From Bacillus sp. AFS098217 (lineage in GTDB: Bacteria; Bacillota; Bacilli; Bacillales; Bacillaceae_G), in assembly GCF_002551815.1 (NCBI RefSeq), contig NZ_NVPR01000057.1, forward strand, positions 35,204 to 74,652: 39,449 bases of DNA. The letters run 5' to 3'. Numbering within the stretch: the first letter of the stretch is position 1; every line of letters starts with the position of its first letter. Positions 9,710-18,752 of this stretch are shown piece after piece. The notes beneath the pieces were generated by a model. That model made no database searches, was not told the DNA's origin, and saw only the letters and a list, made by a program, of their open reading frames with translations. Both the position numbers and the translations under genes were made by a program.

Positions 9710-11383
9710 TTACATCGATTGTACATCACCTTCATCTAACTTACGATGCACATCAATTTCACGATGTAATTTTTCCTGTACGAATGTTAACTCAAAAACT
9801 TCTTTTAGTTTTCGAACAGGAATAATCTCAATACCCTTTATCGTGTATAAAAATGGCTGCATATTTTCAGCAGGAATAATGACCTTTTTCGCCCCTGCTT
9901 TTTTCGCCGCTTTCACTTTTGCATATACGCCGCCTACTGGCTTGACTTCCCCATGAATGCTTATTTCTCCTGTCATCGCAATTTCATTATTCACATAAAC
10001 GCGATGCAAGGCTGAGTATACTCCTGTTGCCATTGCAATTCCTGCTGAAGGTCCGTCAATTGGAATACCGCCTGGGAAGTTAATATGTATATCATATCCT
10101 TCTGGCAACAAATCTAAAGAGCGGAGCACGGTTAATACATTATCCACTGACCCCTTTGCCATACTTTTACGGCGAATTGATTTCGTTTGACTACCAATGC
10201 TCTCTTCTTCCACAATTCCTGTAACATTGACTGTCCCTTTATCCTGAGCAGGAATAGCTGTTACTTCAATTTCTAATAGCGCACCTGTATTGGGCCCATA
10301 TACCGCCAGGCCATTTACTAGACCAATCCTTGGAATCGGATAAATTCGTTTCTCATACTTTGGAGTAAGCTGACTAGAGTGTACAACCCACTCAATATCC
10401 TCATCCTTAATAAAAGAACGATCTTCATTGATCGCCATTCCAGCAGAAATCTGCACAAGATTAATGGCTTCTCGCCCATTCCTTGCATACATTCCAATCA
10501 TTTCAATCCCTTGTGCCCCAATTTCCATTTTTACCTTTTCGGCTGCGTTCTTCGCTACTTTTTGAATCTCTTCCGTATCAAGTTCACGGAAGAAAACCTC
10601 TAAACAACGTGAACGAATAGCAGGAGGGATCTCATCCGGAGAACGAGTTGTCGCTCCAACTAAACGAAAATCGGCTGGTAAGCCTTTTTGAAAAATATCA
10701 TGTATGTATGTTGGAATCATTGTATTTTCTTCACTGTAGTACGCACTTTCCAAAAATACTTTGCGATCTTCTAATACCTTTAACATTTTATTCATTTGAA
10801 TCGGATGCAGCTCACCAATTTCATCAATGAACAAAATACCGCCATGCGCATCTGTTACGGCGCCTTTTTTCGGTTGTGGGATTCCTGCTTGTCCCATTGC
10901 ACCTGCACCTTGATAAATCGGATCATGCACTGAACCGATTAAAGGATCAGCAATACCGCGTTCATCAAAGCGAGCTGTCGTTGCATCGAGTTCAATAAAC
11001 GTTGCACTACTACGGAATGGTGACTTTGGATTTCTCTTTGCTTCTTCTAACACAAGACGTGCTGCCGCTGTTTTCCCTACTCCCGGAGGTCCATATATAA
11101 TGACATGTTGCGGATTCGGACCACAAAGCGCTGCCTTTAATGATTTGATCCCGTCTTCTTGTCCTACAATGTCTAGAAAAGAATTCGGTCGTACCTTTTC
11201 AGCAAGCGGTTCTGTTAAAGCAATTTCACGCATTTTACGAAGTTGTTCTAATTCTTTTTTCGATTCTCGATCAATTGAAACTTTTTGTGTTCGCTGGTTT
11301 CGGAGCAAATGCCAGAAGTATAATCCAACAATGACACCAAAAACAAGTTGAACAAGTAAGAATATGTTTGTCCAGCTCATCAT
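9710..11383 (-). CDS. lonB: LonB, sporulation-type membrane-anchored Lon protease
   Basis: A 557-residue Lon paralogue. It begins with one transmembrane helix (IFLLVQLVFGVIVGLYFW, about 6-23) instead of the LonA N-domain. The AAA+ module has Walker [14 protein letters not shown] near 97 and Walker B ILFIDEIGELHP near 183. The protease domain has the serine in PIDGPSAGIAMATG and the lysine in GGVYAKVKAAKKAG. In B. subtilis lonB is made in the forespore under sigma-F and sits next to lonA, as here. Start is ambiguous by one codon (ATGATG after GGAGGAAA). Confidence 0.94.
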   Translation of the reverse strand: MMSWTNIFLLVQLVFGVIVGLYFWHLLRNQRTQKVSIDRESKKELEQLRKMREIALTEPLAEKVRPNSFLDIVGQEDGIKSLKAALCGPNPQHVIIYGPPGVGKTAAARLVLEEAKRNPKSPFRSSATFIELDATTARFDERGIADPLIGSVHDPIYQGAGAMGQAGIPQPKKGAVTDAHGGILFIDEIGELHPIQMNKMLKVLEDRKVFLESAYYSEENTMIPTYIHDIFQKGLPADFRLVGATTRSPDEIPPAIRSRCLEVFFRELDTEEIQKVAKNAAEKVKMEIGAQGIEMIGMYARNGREAINLVQISAGMAINEDRSFIKDEDIEWVVHSSQLTPKYEKRIYPIPRIGLVNGLAVYGPNTGALLEIEVTAIPAQDKGTVNVTGIVEEESIGSQTKSIRRKSMAKGSVDNVLTVLRSLDLLPEGYDIHINFPGGIPIDGPSAGIAMATGVYSALHRVYVNNEIAMTGEISIHGEVKPVGGVYAKVKAAKKAGAKKVIIPAENMQPFLYTIKGIEIIPVRKLKEVFELTFVQEKLHREIDVHRKLDEGDVQSM

Positions 11384-11447
11384 TCATTTCCTCCCGCTAT
11401 GTTTTACCATTTAGTATTTCCGGGGAGGAATAGTGCTAAACATAATA

Positions 11448-11478
11448 AGAAACAGCAATTATAAAAATTGCTGTTTCT
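11448..11478 (-). terminator. terminator after clpX
   Basis: Perfect 13-bp arms (AGAAACAGCAATT / AATTGCTGTTTCT) with a 5-nt loop lie 9 nt downstream of the clpX stop. The following minus-strand tract (TATTATGTTT) is only moderately T-rich. Confidence 0.7.
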
Positions 11479-11486
11479 CACTTACA

Positions 11487-12746
11487 TTATGCAGATGTTT
11501 TTGTATCCAGTACAGTACCGTCTTGTAATACCAATTTCGGTGGTGCGTTGTCCGTTACTGTTTCTTTTGTAAGAATACATTTCTCGATATCTTTACGAGA
11601 TGGAAGTTCGAACATTACATCCAGCATTAAGCCTTCAATAATAGAGCGAAGTCCACGAGCACCTGTTTTACGTTCAATTGCTTTTTTCGCAATTTCAATC
11701 AGTGCGCCTTCTTCAAATTCCAACTCAACATCGTCAAGCTCCAATAATTTTTGGAACTGCTTTACAAGTGCATTTTTCGGTTTTGTTAAAATATCAACAA
11801 GAGCACCTTCATCAAGCGGCTCTAGGTTCGCAATAACCGGAAGACGACCAATAAACTCTGGAATTAAACCAAATCGTAAAAGGTCCTCTGGTAATACGTG
11901 AGATAAAACATGCTTTTCATTTACATCCGCATTTTTCTTCTCTGAACCAAATCCAATTACTTTTTCACCAAGGCGACGTTTAATAATTGGCTCAATGCCA
12001 TCAAACGCACCGCCACAAATGAATAGAATGTTCGTTGTATCAATTTGAATAAACTCTTGATGTGGATGTTTACGACCACCTTGAGGTGGAACGCTTGCTA
12101 CAGTACCTTCTAAAATTTTCAGAAGGGCCTGCTGCACACCCTCACCAGATACATCACGTGTAATTGATGGATTTTCTGACTTACGAGCCACTTTATCAAT
12201 CTCATCAATATAAATGATTCCTTTTTCCGCTTTCTCTACATCGTAATCAGCAGCTTGAATTAGTTTTAGTAAGATGTTTTCTACATCTTCCCCTACATAT
12301 CCAGCTTCTGTTAAAGATGTTGCATCCGCGATTGCAAATGGAACATTTAAAATACGCGCTAATGTTTGTGCCAATAGTGTTTTACCACTACCTGTTGGCC
12401 CGATAAGTGCGATATTACTCTTCGCCAATTCTACATCATCAATTTTGCTGTTAGAATTGATGCGTTTGTAATGATTGTATACCGCTACCGCTAGTGCTTT
12501 CTTTGCATTATCTTGTCCGATGACATACTCATCTAAGATTTCACGAATCTCTACCGGTTTCGGTACATCTTTGAATTCTACTTCTTCGTCCTTCGCAAGC
12601 TCCTCTTGCACAATCTCTGTACAAAGCTCGATACACTCATCACAAATATAAACACCTGGACCAGCAACAAGCTTTCGAACTTGCGTTTGTGTTTTACCAC
12701 AGAAAGAACATTTCAATTGCCCTTTTTCATCGTTAAATTTAAACAT
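11487..12746 (-). CDS. clpX: ClpX, ATPase and specificity subunit of ClpXP
   Basis: AAA+ unfoldase that feeds proteins to the ClpP peptidase. It is 419 residues. The N-terminal zinc-binding domain CSFCGK...[10 protein letters not shown] (CxxC x CxxC, about 12-40), Walker [16 protein letters not shown] near 118, Walker [10 protein letters not shown] near 182, and the sensor-2 region [12 protein letters not shown] near 366 are all present. An in-frame extension of 25 codons upstream was rejected: the ATG at 12744-12746 (MFKFNDEKG) has the normal ClpX N-terminus and an AAGGGGTG ribosome-binding site. It lies downstream of tig but a terminator lies between them. Confidence 0.97.
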   Translation of the reverse strand: MFKFNDEKGQLKCSFCGKTQTQVRKLVAGPGVYICDECIELCTEIVQEELAKDEEVEFKDVPKPVEIREILDEYVIGQDNAKKALAVAVYNHYKRINSNSKIDDVELAKSNIALIGPTGSGKTLLAQTLARILNVPFAIADATSLTEAGYVGEDVENILLKLIQAADYDVEKAEKGIIYIDEIDKVARKSENPSITRDVSGEGVQQALLKILEGTVASVPPQGGRKHPHQEFIQIDTTNILFICGGAFDGIEPIIKRRLGEKVIGFGSEKKNADVNEKHVLSHVLPEDLLRFGLIPEFIGRLPVIANLEPLDEGALVDILTKPKNALVKQFQKLLELDDVELEFEEGALIEIAKKAIERKTGARGLRSIIEGLMLDVMFELPSRKDIEKCILTKETVTDNAPPKLVLQDGTVLDTKTSA

Positions 12747-12970
12747 ATTTTCACACCCCTTACAAAGTGCTAATATCTTGCCTTCGTATGTACACGATAA
12801 ATGTATCGTATGTAAATACATATTATGTCACTACGTGGCGAGAAATACAAATAATATGACTAGTTATGTACAAATAAAAAGTTTTTAAAACTTTTGAAAT
12901 ATGTATATTCGACTTTTAAAGGAACTTTTCCTTCTTCATCGAAAAGTTTTATAAATATATTTATATTTAT

Positions 12971-13002
12971 AAAACAAGGCACGATCAAAATCGTGCCTTG
13001 TT
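12971..13002 (-). terminator. terminator after tig
   Basis: Perfect 12-bp stem AACAAGGCACGA / TCGTGCCTTGTT directly after the tig stop, followed on the minus strand by TTATAAATATAAATATA. The remaining 220 nt up to clpX are AT-rich and hold the clpX promoter region, which I could not place with confidence. Confidence 0.8.
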
Positions 13003-13008
13003 ATTTTA

Positions 13009-14292
13009 TTATGCAGCTTTGCTGTTGTCTACTAAGAAGTCTACAGCCTTACGAACTTTAAGATCTTCAGATAGAGCATCTGCGCTTCCAAGAGCTTGCT
13101 TGATAGCGTCAACTGGCATATTGTACATTGCAGCCATTTTTTCAACTTCTGCTGCTACTTCTTCTTCAGTAACTTCGATTTTTTCAGCTTCAATGATAGC
13201 TTCAAGAACAAGGTTGATTCTTACACGTTTTTGTGCATCTTCTTTCATTTGTTCTTTTAACTTGTCAGCATCAGTACCTGTGAATTGGTAGTAAAGCTCA
13301 AGATTCATACCTTGTTGGCTTAAACGTTGCTCGAATTCACGAACCATACGATCTAACTCAGTTTCGATCATAGCTTCTGGAATTTCGATTTCAGCGTTAG
13401 CAGCAGCTTTTTCTACTACTTCGTCACGAACTTTATGCTCAGCTTCATGCTTCTTGCCTTCTTCTAAGTTTGTACGAAGTTTTGCTTTTAACTCATCAAG
13501 AGTTGCAACTTCTTCGTCTACATCTTTAGCGAACTCGTCATCTAAAGCAGGAAGTTCTTTTGCTTTAATTTCATGAACTGTTGCTTTGAATGTTGCTGGT
13601 TTGCCAGCAAGTTCAGCAGCGTGGTACTCTTCTGGGAATGATACTTCAACGTCTTTAGATTCGCCAGCTTTTAGACCAATTAATTGCTCTTCAAAGCCTG
13701 GGATAAATGTACCAGAACCGATTGCTAGAGAGTAGTTTTCGCCTTTTCCGCCTTCAAATGCTTCGCCATCAACGAAACCTTCGAAGTCGATTACAGCTGT
13801 ATCACCGTTTTCAACAGTTCCTTCTTCTTTAACAACTAACTCAGCTTGACGCTCTTGTAAAGCTTTTAATTCGTTCTCTACATCTTCGTCAGTTACAGTT
13901 GTTTCAATTTTTTCTACTGCTAAGCCTTTGTATTCACCTAATTTTACTTCAGGTTTTACTGTAACTTTTGCAGTGAAGATTAAGTTTGCATTTTTTTCGA
14001 ATTTCTCGATGTCAATCTCAGGATGAGCAACTGGGAAGATACCAGTTTCGTCGATTGCTTCACCATATGCTTTTGGTAAGATGATATCTAAAGCATCTTG
14101 GTATAAAGATTCAACACCAAAGCGTTGTTCGAATAACGGACGAGGCATTTTACCTTTACGGAAACCTGGTACGTTAATTGTTTGTACTACTTTTTTGAAC
14201 GCAGCGTCGATAGAGTTGTTTACTTCTTTAGCCTCAACTTCGATTGTTAAAACGCCAACGTTACCTTCTAATTTTTCCCATTTTGCAGCCAT
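13009..14292 (-). CDS. tig: trigger factor, ribosome-associated chaperone and prolyl isomerase
   Basis: Binds at the ribosome exit tunnel and folds nascent chains. It is 427 residues. The N-terminal ribosome-binding domain carries the signature loop [17 protein letters not shown] (about 43-59). The FKBP-type PPIase domain ([22 protein letters not shown], about 160-182, and [15 protein letters not shown]) is followed by the helical C-terminal chaperone domain. The ATG follows GGAGGG. A strong sigma-A-type promoter at 14572-14599 predicts a 5' leader of about 270 nt. Confidence 0.97.
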   Translation of the reverse strand: MAAKWEKLEGNVGVLTIEVEAKEVNNSIDAAFKKVVQTINVPGFRKGKMPRPLFEQRFGVESLYQDALDIILPKAYGEAIDETGIFPVAHPEIDIEKFEKNANLIFTAKVTVKPEVKLGEYKGLAVEKIETTVTDEDVENELKALQERQAELVVKEEGTVENGDTAVIDFEGFVDGEAFEGGKGENYSLAIGSGTFIPGFEEQLIGLKAGESKDVEVSFPEEYHAAELAGKPATFKATVHEIKAKELPALDDEFAKDVDEEVATLDELKAKLRTNLEEGKKHEAEHKVRDEVVEKAAANAEIEIPEAMIETELDRMVREFEQRLSQQGMNLELYYQFTGTDADKLKEQMKEDAQKRVRINLVLEAIIEAEKIEVTEEEVAAEVEKMAAMYNMPVDAIKQALGSADALSEDLKVRKAVDFLVDNSKAA

Positions 14293-14571
14293 TTATTCTT
14301 TCCCTCCAACTATAATAATGTATGCACATACCTCTATAGATTAAGATTCCCATTATTCCTTTCTTAGAAACAACGAAAGTGTGAAAGCCACTATATTCAG
14401 GCTCTCTTTTCCTCTAGCAAATGCTTTCAGATACACAGTTCCAATCTATAAATTGTCTAAAAAACAACCAAGGTATATTTTGTTCGAGAATAATATGAAA
14501 CATATTAAGTAAGAGAATTATACTTCTCTCCTCTTACAAACAGGCAGAAATCAGCCTTTTGCAACCCTTAC
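14293..14571 (-). other. long 5' leader of tig
   Basis: From the predicted start point to the tig ATG lie about 270 nt with no coding frame that I trust. It contains a hairpin with arms GTAAGAG / CTCTTAC at 14511-14539 and an early GGC...GCC hairpin near 14541-14560. I could not match it to a known riboswitch or leader. Confidence 0.35.
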
Positions 14572-14599
14572 ATTATAACATAGAATATTCTCGTTTCAA
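14572..14599 (-). promoter_or_regulatory. sigma-A-type promoter for tig
   Basis: On the minus strand a -35 TTGAAA and a -10 TATAAT are separated by 16 nt. It lies between ysoA and tig and reads toward tig. Confidence 0.75.
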
Positions 14600-14623
14600 T
14601 AACTGAACGATTCTTTTTCATAA

Positions 14624-15622
14624 TTATACGGGTAAATACCCTTCCCTCTCAACACGTAAAAACCATTGATAAGCAATATGAAATTCTTCTAACTTAATAT
14701 TATATGCTGTCATAAGTTCCTCTTCATCGATTATCAATCCGAAACGTTTTCTCCCTATTCTCTCTAAAACAGCTGCCCAAACTTCGGCTTTATCCATTAA
14801 TAGCGGAAACGGGAAAATACTAGTTTGCATTTCTCTCCAATATGTAATGATTGTCTCAAATATATCTGGATGATCATGTTCCAATCGATTCGATAATATA
14901 TGTATGATTTTATTGGATTGCTCCTCATTATGACCTATATTTACTGGGATAACAGTAATTGTATCTCCAAACTTCTCTACTTCTACTTTCTCTTCCATTC
15001 GATTTTCTACCATTTTATATAAAATAGAAGTTTTCAAATAGGGATGTTGCTCTTCATCCAGTAGAAATTTCTGTAAAGCAGGCAACGCCTTATCAAGATT
15101 TTTTAATGAAAGATTATTAATAACCCGTAGCTTGTGCCCAAAATTTTCTACAAACAGTTCGTTGGTAAATTCATCCAAATCAAAATTAGAATCTACCTGA
15201 GGCCCTTCCTCCCCATGTAGCATCCCTTGCGCAAATAAGGCAAGCTGTGCTAATTTTTCCTTTTGCTCAGGAGCAAATTCCTTCGTTTGTAAAACTTCCT
15301 CAATTGTTTCAATGACACCTTCATAATCATTTGTTTGAACTAAAATTGTCACATATGTTTCAAGAATATCTCCAAATAAGACTGTTCCTGTCTCAAGTAA
15401 CTTCTCACATTGTTCTTTTGATTCTTCTATTCTTTTTAATTCCAGCAAACAAATAACTGAAGCTAATTCTGTTTGTTCTGTCTCTGCATTATACTGACGT
15501 AATATTTCAAAGCAGCGTAATGCATCTTCGAATTTTCGTTCCTTCAGCGCCAAAAAACCTTGATCAATATAGCGCTCTGATAACTGTGGAAACAATACGA
15601 CCGTATTTTTTTTTTTATCCAT
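14624..15622 (-). CDS. ysoA: TPR-repeat protein YsoA
   Basis: A 332-residue cytosolic protein with tetratricopeptide-like helical pairs in its N-terminal half, for example YIDQGFLALKERKFEDALRCFEIL (about 18-41) followed by further degenerate repeats to about residue 140. The C-terminal half (about 170-332) has no motif that I recognise. Same place (just upstream of tig) and the same size as B. subtilis YsoA, whose function is unknown. The ATG follows GAGGCGG. A weak promoter candidate (TTGTGT-17-TATATT) lies at 15664-15692 on the minus strand, between the gene and the bcr1 copy. Confidence 0.85.
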   Translation of the reverse strand: MDKKKNTVVLFPQLSERYIDQGFLALKERKFEDALRCFEILRQYNAETEQTELASVICLLELKRIEESKEQCEKLLETGTVLFGDILETYVTILVQTNDYEGVIETIEEVLQTKEFAPEQKEKLAQLALFAQGMLHGEEGPQVDSNFDLDEFTNELFVENFGHKLRVINNLSLKNLDKALPALQKFLLDEEQHPYLKTSILYKMVENRMEEKVEVEKFGDTITVIPVNIGHNEEQSNKIIHILSNRLEHDHPDIFETIITYWREMQTSIFPFPLLMDKAEVWAAVLERIGRKRFGLIIDEEELMTAYNIKLEEFHIAYQWFLRVEREGYLPV

Positions 15623-15772
15623 ACGTCCGCCTCTTTTTTTAGATTTTAAATATCTTCAAAGTAAATATATCAAATGAGTAATAAGAACACAACATCCCAA
15701 ATTCGTTTATTCGGAATATAAAAATATTTAATTTTTGTAATTAAATCAACAAATTCACACTAGAAATATACA

Positions 15773-15927
15773 TTTATCCCGCATTAACAGGCAGTAATTC
15801 TCCCACCTCAAAATTCAGCGAAAGCAAAGAAGTTAGGCGAGAGATAAACTGCCTGTAAAAGCCCGATTGGTTCAACTAATAATCAATGGGGGAGGAAGAA
15901 CCCCCACTGATTAAAGTTTCACTTTAT
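15773..15927. repeat. bcr1 repeat, complete copy (155 bp)
   Basis: The element is bounded by TTTAT at both ends (15773-15777 and 15923-15927) and aligns with inverted copies at 31426-31583 and 39180-39305. It contains a long hairpin-forming part (AATCAATGGGGGAGGA with its partner CCCCCACTGATT). Length, boundary motif and internal sequence fit the bcr1 family described in the B. cereus group, for which TTTAT target duplications are reported. It lies upstream of ysoA and downstream of the next minus-strand gene. Confidence 0.85.
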
Positions 15928-15937
15928 ACAAATAAAA

Positions 15938-15962
15938 ACCCTCAGCAACCGGAGCGGAGGAT
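15938..15962 (-). terminator. terminator after small membrane protein gene
   Basis: On the minus strand the arms CCTCCGC and GCTGAGG pair with one mismatch around a short loop, followed by GTTTTTATTT. Confidence 0.6.
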
Positions 15963-15968
15963 TTCTCA

Positions 15969-16217
15969 TTAGCAAAAAGCACTTATAATTGTAGGATATA
16001 CAAAAAGAGTAATCATTTGGAGAACAATAATTGTAATAACAATCACGCTAAAAAAGAAGATTGGCTTACTTCGCTTCATTAGAAACATAATAATAAGCAT
16101 AATGCAGGCAAGCGAACACATAAAAAATAAACTTGTGGTCGAACTTAATATAACACTTGGAACAAATAATACTAATACAACACTACAGACACCTATAATT
16201 CCAAATAGCCATTCCAT
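15969..16217 (-). CDS. small membrane protein, unknown function
   Basis: An 82-residue, very hydrophobic product with three predicted helices: about 4-24 (FGIIGVCSVVLVLFVPSVIL), 29-46 and 54-75, with one basic turn (MKRSK) between the last two. TGAGGAAATGA precedes the ATG and a terminator follows the stop, which supports a real gene. No family recognised. The 33-residue peptide gene lies just upstream on the same strand. Confidence 0.6.
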   Translation of the reverse strand: MEWLFGIIGVCSVVLVLFVPSVILSSTTSLFFMCSLACIMLIIMFLMKRSKPIFFFSVIVITIIVLQMITLFVYPTIISAFC

Positions 16218-16260
16218 TCATTTCCTCATTCCCTTTCCCTTCTCACGTCAAAATATCTTT

Positions 16261-16362
16261 CTATGCTATTAGATGCTTCACAATATCAATTACATCCGTT
16301 AACTTCTCATATGCTACAAACCCAAAAGCTATTGTTAAACCCGTTACAACTAATCCTTTCAT
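16261..16362 (-). CDS. 33-residue hydrophobic/amphipathic peptide
   Basis: A short frame encoding MKGLVVTGLTIAF, then GFVAYEKLTDVIDIVKHLIA. A very strong ribosome-binding site (GAGGAGGAAG, 6 nt before the ATG) supports translation, and a TATAAT lies about 45 nt upstream of the ATG on the same strand. The N-terminal half is an uncharged helix; the C-terminal half has alternating acidic, basic and hydrophobic residues and could be an amphipathic helix. It could be a membrane-active peptide, a small membrane-protein partner or a secreted signal; no family recognised. Confidence 0.5.
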   Translation of the reverse strand: MKGLVVTGLTIAFGFVAYEKLTDVIDIVKHLIA

Positions 16363-16481
16363 TTTTTCTTCCTCCTCGTCTCATCTTTGTTACCTTAATT
16401 ATAAATGACTGACAATTGGTTACCATCGAACTTCCTTACACTTACCTTACAGAATTGTAAGATTTCAAGACGAAAGAAAAA

Positions 16482-16508
16482 CTACCTAACAGAACTGAAG
16501 GTAGTTTT
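16482..16508 (-). terminator. terminator after PD-(D/E)XK gene
   Basis: On the minus strand the 9-bp arms AAACTACCT / AGGTAGTTT are followed by TTCTTTCG; it overlaps the last codons of the nuclease gene. Confidence 0.75.
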
Positions 16509-16920
16509 ACGGAAGTTCTCTATAATAATCTGCAAAGTGGACATTCTTTTCTTGATAATTCTTTGGCGGATCTATTCTTAAACTAATTGATTTATGAAAC
16601 GATTTTGGATCAAAGTAATAGCATAAATCCGTTTGAGGGCAATATATACAATAGATATCTATTTCCTCTTTATCTACATTTTTTATGACTACCCCATTTG
16701 CATTTGAATAACTAGAACGAAATCTAATTTCAAGTATTCCTCTCTCATTTAATTCTCTGTATTTCACTTGCACTCTCTTAAATATCCCTTCTTTGTAAAC
16801 TACAAGATCAAATGGAGAATGCTCTGTATGCGGTATTAAAATCATATATCCCTTTTCATACAAGTCTACCTGAGCTTTTAAAACACCTAAATCTCCTTTT
16901 GTTTTTGTATGATGATACAT
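16507..16920 (-). CDS. PD-(D/E)XK nuclease of the group-I-intron-associated type
   Basis: A 137-residue protein. The layout TKTKGDLGVLKAQVDLYEKGYMILIP (about 5-30), EHSPFDLVVYKEG (about 33-45) and RVQVKYREL (about 49-57) is that of the small PD-(D/E)XK endonucleases typified by I-Ssp6803I, the homing enzyme of a cyanobacterial tRNA-fMet group I intron (Pfam PDDEXK_5). The likely catalytic set is the early E/D, the D of FDLV and the Q-x-K of VQVK. The ATG at 16918-16920 follows AAAGGTG; a GTG 15 nt upstream would consume that site. It is free-standing, with its own terminator, 7.4 kb from the tRNA-Arg intron. DNA cleavage is inferred from the fold only. Confidence 0.72.
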   Translation of the reverse strand: MYHHTKTKGDLGVLKAQVDLYEKGYMILIPHTEHSPFDLVVYKEGIFKRVQVKYRELNERGILEIRFRSSYSNANGVVIKNVDKEEIDIYCIYCPQTDLCYYFDPKSFHKSISLRIDPPKNYQEKNVHFADYYRELP

Positions 16921-17163
16921 ATATCTATTCAACACCTTTAAAGTTATTCTCTACTAAATTCGATAACCTACTCACAATCCCTTCTTCAATATTTTTCAGT
17001 TTGAGTGACACATACATCTAGCACAAATTATAATGATTTTTTGAAAGCGTATTAATTTACAAGAAAAAGTAAGTTACAATAGAAAAAGAAAATAATCTAC
17101 TATAAAACGAGACGAAACGGAATTTATAGTCATGAACTAAAAAAACTATAGGGGTATAAGAAA

Positions 17164-17904
17164 ATGAATAATAAACTTCATGAACTCAATAAACAAAAAA
17201 AACCACTATTCGTCACTGTGTATGACCAATTATATAAATTAATCATGGATGGAACATTTCCTCTAGGCAGCCAACTTCCAACAGAACCTGAATTGGCCAA
17301 AATATTTGGTGTGAGCAGAATGACATTAAGACATGCTTTGGCACTGTTACAGGAAGATGGATTGGTTAAAAATATCCATGGAAAAGGAAATTTCATTACA
17401 AAATTTCATCATAATGAAAGTAGCGATGGCTTGGAGAAGCTGGGGAATCCCTTATATAAATGCTATACAGAAAAAATAGATGACATCGAGCTTAATTTCC
17501 GAATTGACCTAGTAACGGACTATGCAATGCAAGTATTAAATCAAGAAATGACCGCAGTGGTTGCGTTGGAACGCTGGTATAAAAATCACGATAAGATAGT
17601 AGCGTTTGCTTTTACCATGATGCCAATAGAAGCCGTTTCTAGATTAAACCTTGACTTACATAACGAGAAGCAAGTATTGGAAATGCTAGAGGAGAAAATA
17701 TATGAACTGGCTAATTCCTCCACCATTGAAATTAAACGTTCTAATTCCGCCAATACTCCATCATTAAAATACCAAATTTTCCATGGGGAGGAATTTGATT
17801 TAATTTTAGAAAGTATATATATCAGCGATAAATACCCTGTGGTTTATAATAAATACTATATACCAATAGAATTTAGTCAAATTAGGATTAAAACATCGAA
17901 GTAA
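17164..17904 (+). CDS. GntR-family regulator, HutC/UTRA type
   Basis: A 246-residue transcription factor. The N-terminal winged helix spans about residues 12-75 (PLFVTVYDQLYKLIMDGTF, QLPTEPELAKIFGVSRMTLRHAL, GKGNFITK). The C-terminal UTRA ligand domain spans about 95-240, with RWYKNHDKIVAFAFTMMP and SIYISDKYPVVYNKYYIP. UTRA domains usually bind sugar phosphates or amino-acid-derived small molecules. AGGGG lies 10 nt before the ATG. An inverted repeat (TATAGT-N14-ACTATA) just upstream of the start might be its own operator. It has no same-strand partner gene; the MFS pump 2.4 kb on is a possible but unproven target. Confidence 0.88.
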   Translation: MNNKLHELNKQKKPLFVTVYDQLYKLIMDGTFPLGSQLPTEPELAKIFGVSRMTLRHALALLQEDGLVKNIHGKGNFITKFHHNESSDGLEKLGNPLYKCYTEKIDDIELNFRIDLVTDYAMQVLNQEMTAVVALERWYKNHDKIVAFAFTMMPIEAVSRLNLDLHNEKQVLEMLEEKIYELANSSTIEIKRSNSANTPSLKYQIFHGEEFDLILESIYISDKYPVVYNKYYIPIEFSQIRIKTSK

Positions 17905-17929
17905 TCGGAGAAGCTCTTAAAAAATACTT

Positions 17930-18030
17930 TCTTTTAGAGGGACGAGAGCATCTAGCCATACATTGAAGCGGTCAGGGCCTTTTCCTGCCACATGCAATGT
18001 TTCAAACAAAAGGAGCAGGCACATGCATGT
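17930..18030 (+). repeat. dispersed repeat, copy A (diverged)
   Basis: Shares with the copies at 29211-29352 (inverted) and 39380-39449 the ordered blocks TTTTAG.GGG, GAGAGCATCTA.CCAT, GAAGCGGTCAGGGCC and TTTTCCTGCCACATGC. Probably a B. cereus-group bcr-type repeat other than bcr1. The remaining sequence to 18140 holds nothing else that I recognise. Confidence 0.7.
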
Positions 18031-18143
18031 CATATTTTGTTCTGCATAGCCATGACTTATTGAATTTATATATAAACTTTTATTAGTAGGAAGTCATCTA
18101 AAAAAAATCTAATCAAAAATACCCCCTCTTATCACATCAAAAC

Positions 18144-18186
18144 AAGAGAATCCATCTTGAAAAGATTTCTCAAAGTGGATTCTCTT
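18144..18186 (-). terminator. terminator after DUF6886-like gene
   Basis: Perfect 11-bp arms AAGAGAATCCA / TGGATTCTCTT on the minus strand, 13 nt after the stop, followed by GTTTTGATG. Confidence 0.75.
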
Positions 18187-18199
18187 ATTAGATTACAAA

Positions 18200-18727
18200 T
18201 TATTTATCCAACCTCGGCTGTGCAAAACCCATTCTACACATAGACCATTGAAATGTTGTTTTTTGAATTTCATCAAACATATCCCACAAATTATTTACTA
18301 AACGTAGTTCAACATTACGTTTAAACAGCTCTTCAAATAAATCAACCACTTCTAATTTAGCAATTGGAATTTGCGATGTTTCACTTACATAATAACCAGC
18401 ATTCTCATCTTGCAGTGTGAACTGCTTTGTATCAAATTCATACAAATATAATTTCGTATTTTTCATCGTTTCAAACCATTTGTTTTCAATAACGACGACA
18501 TGCGAACATGATTTTGATGATAGATATGTTTGCTTGTCGCTTTCAGATGTGTTTGAGCCAACACGATAGCAAACACGTGGACAATTTCTAGGCATCAAAA
18601 AATCAGGTAAACATTGATCATCTATTGCCCATACAAGCCCTTTCGTTGGATCTAAGTCCGTCCGAGTCGGTTTTCGAGGGTGAAACACTTGAATACGTTT
18701 TTCTTCACTTACATGAAATATGCGCAC
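18200..18727 (-). CDS. DUF6886-like conserved protein
   Basis: A 175-residue soluble protein beginning MRIFHVSEEKRIQVFHPRKP and containing LVWAIDDQCLPDFLMPRNCPRVCYR (about 31-55). This pattern is that of a family annotated as DUF6886 in Bacillus, with no known activity. The conserved HVSEE and HPR.P are reminiscent of nucleotide-handling toxins of the ART/DarT type, but that likeness is weak. AAGGAGGG precedes the ATG by 12 nt. It is 25 nt downstream of the methyltransferase gene and is probably co-transcribed with it. Confidence 0.65.
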   Translation of the reverse strand: MRIFHVSEEKRIQVFHPRKPTRTDLDPTKGLVWAIDDQCLPDFLMPRNCPRVCYRVGSNTSESDKQTYLSSKSCSHVVVIENKWFETMKNTKLYLYEFDTKQFTLQDENAGYYVSETSQIPIAKLEVVDLFEELFKRNVELRLVNNLWDMFDEIQKTTFQWSMCRMGFAQPRLDK

Positions 18728-18752
18728 ACGCTTCCCTCCTTATCATAATCCC

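Noticed and set aside
12747-12970. Promoter of clpX
   Set aside because: Several -10-like hexamers exist in this AT-rich region, but none has a matching -35 at proper spacing, so none was listed.
14541-14571. T-box or amino-acid leader before tig
   Set aside because: No T-box sequence, specifier hairpin or codon-rich leader peptide was found.
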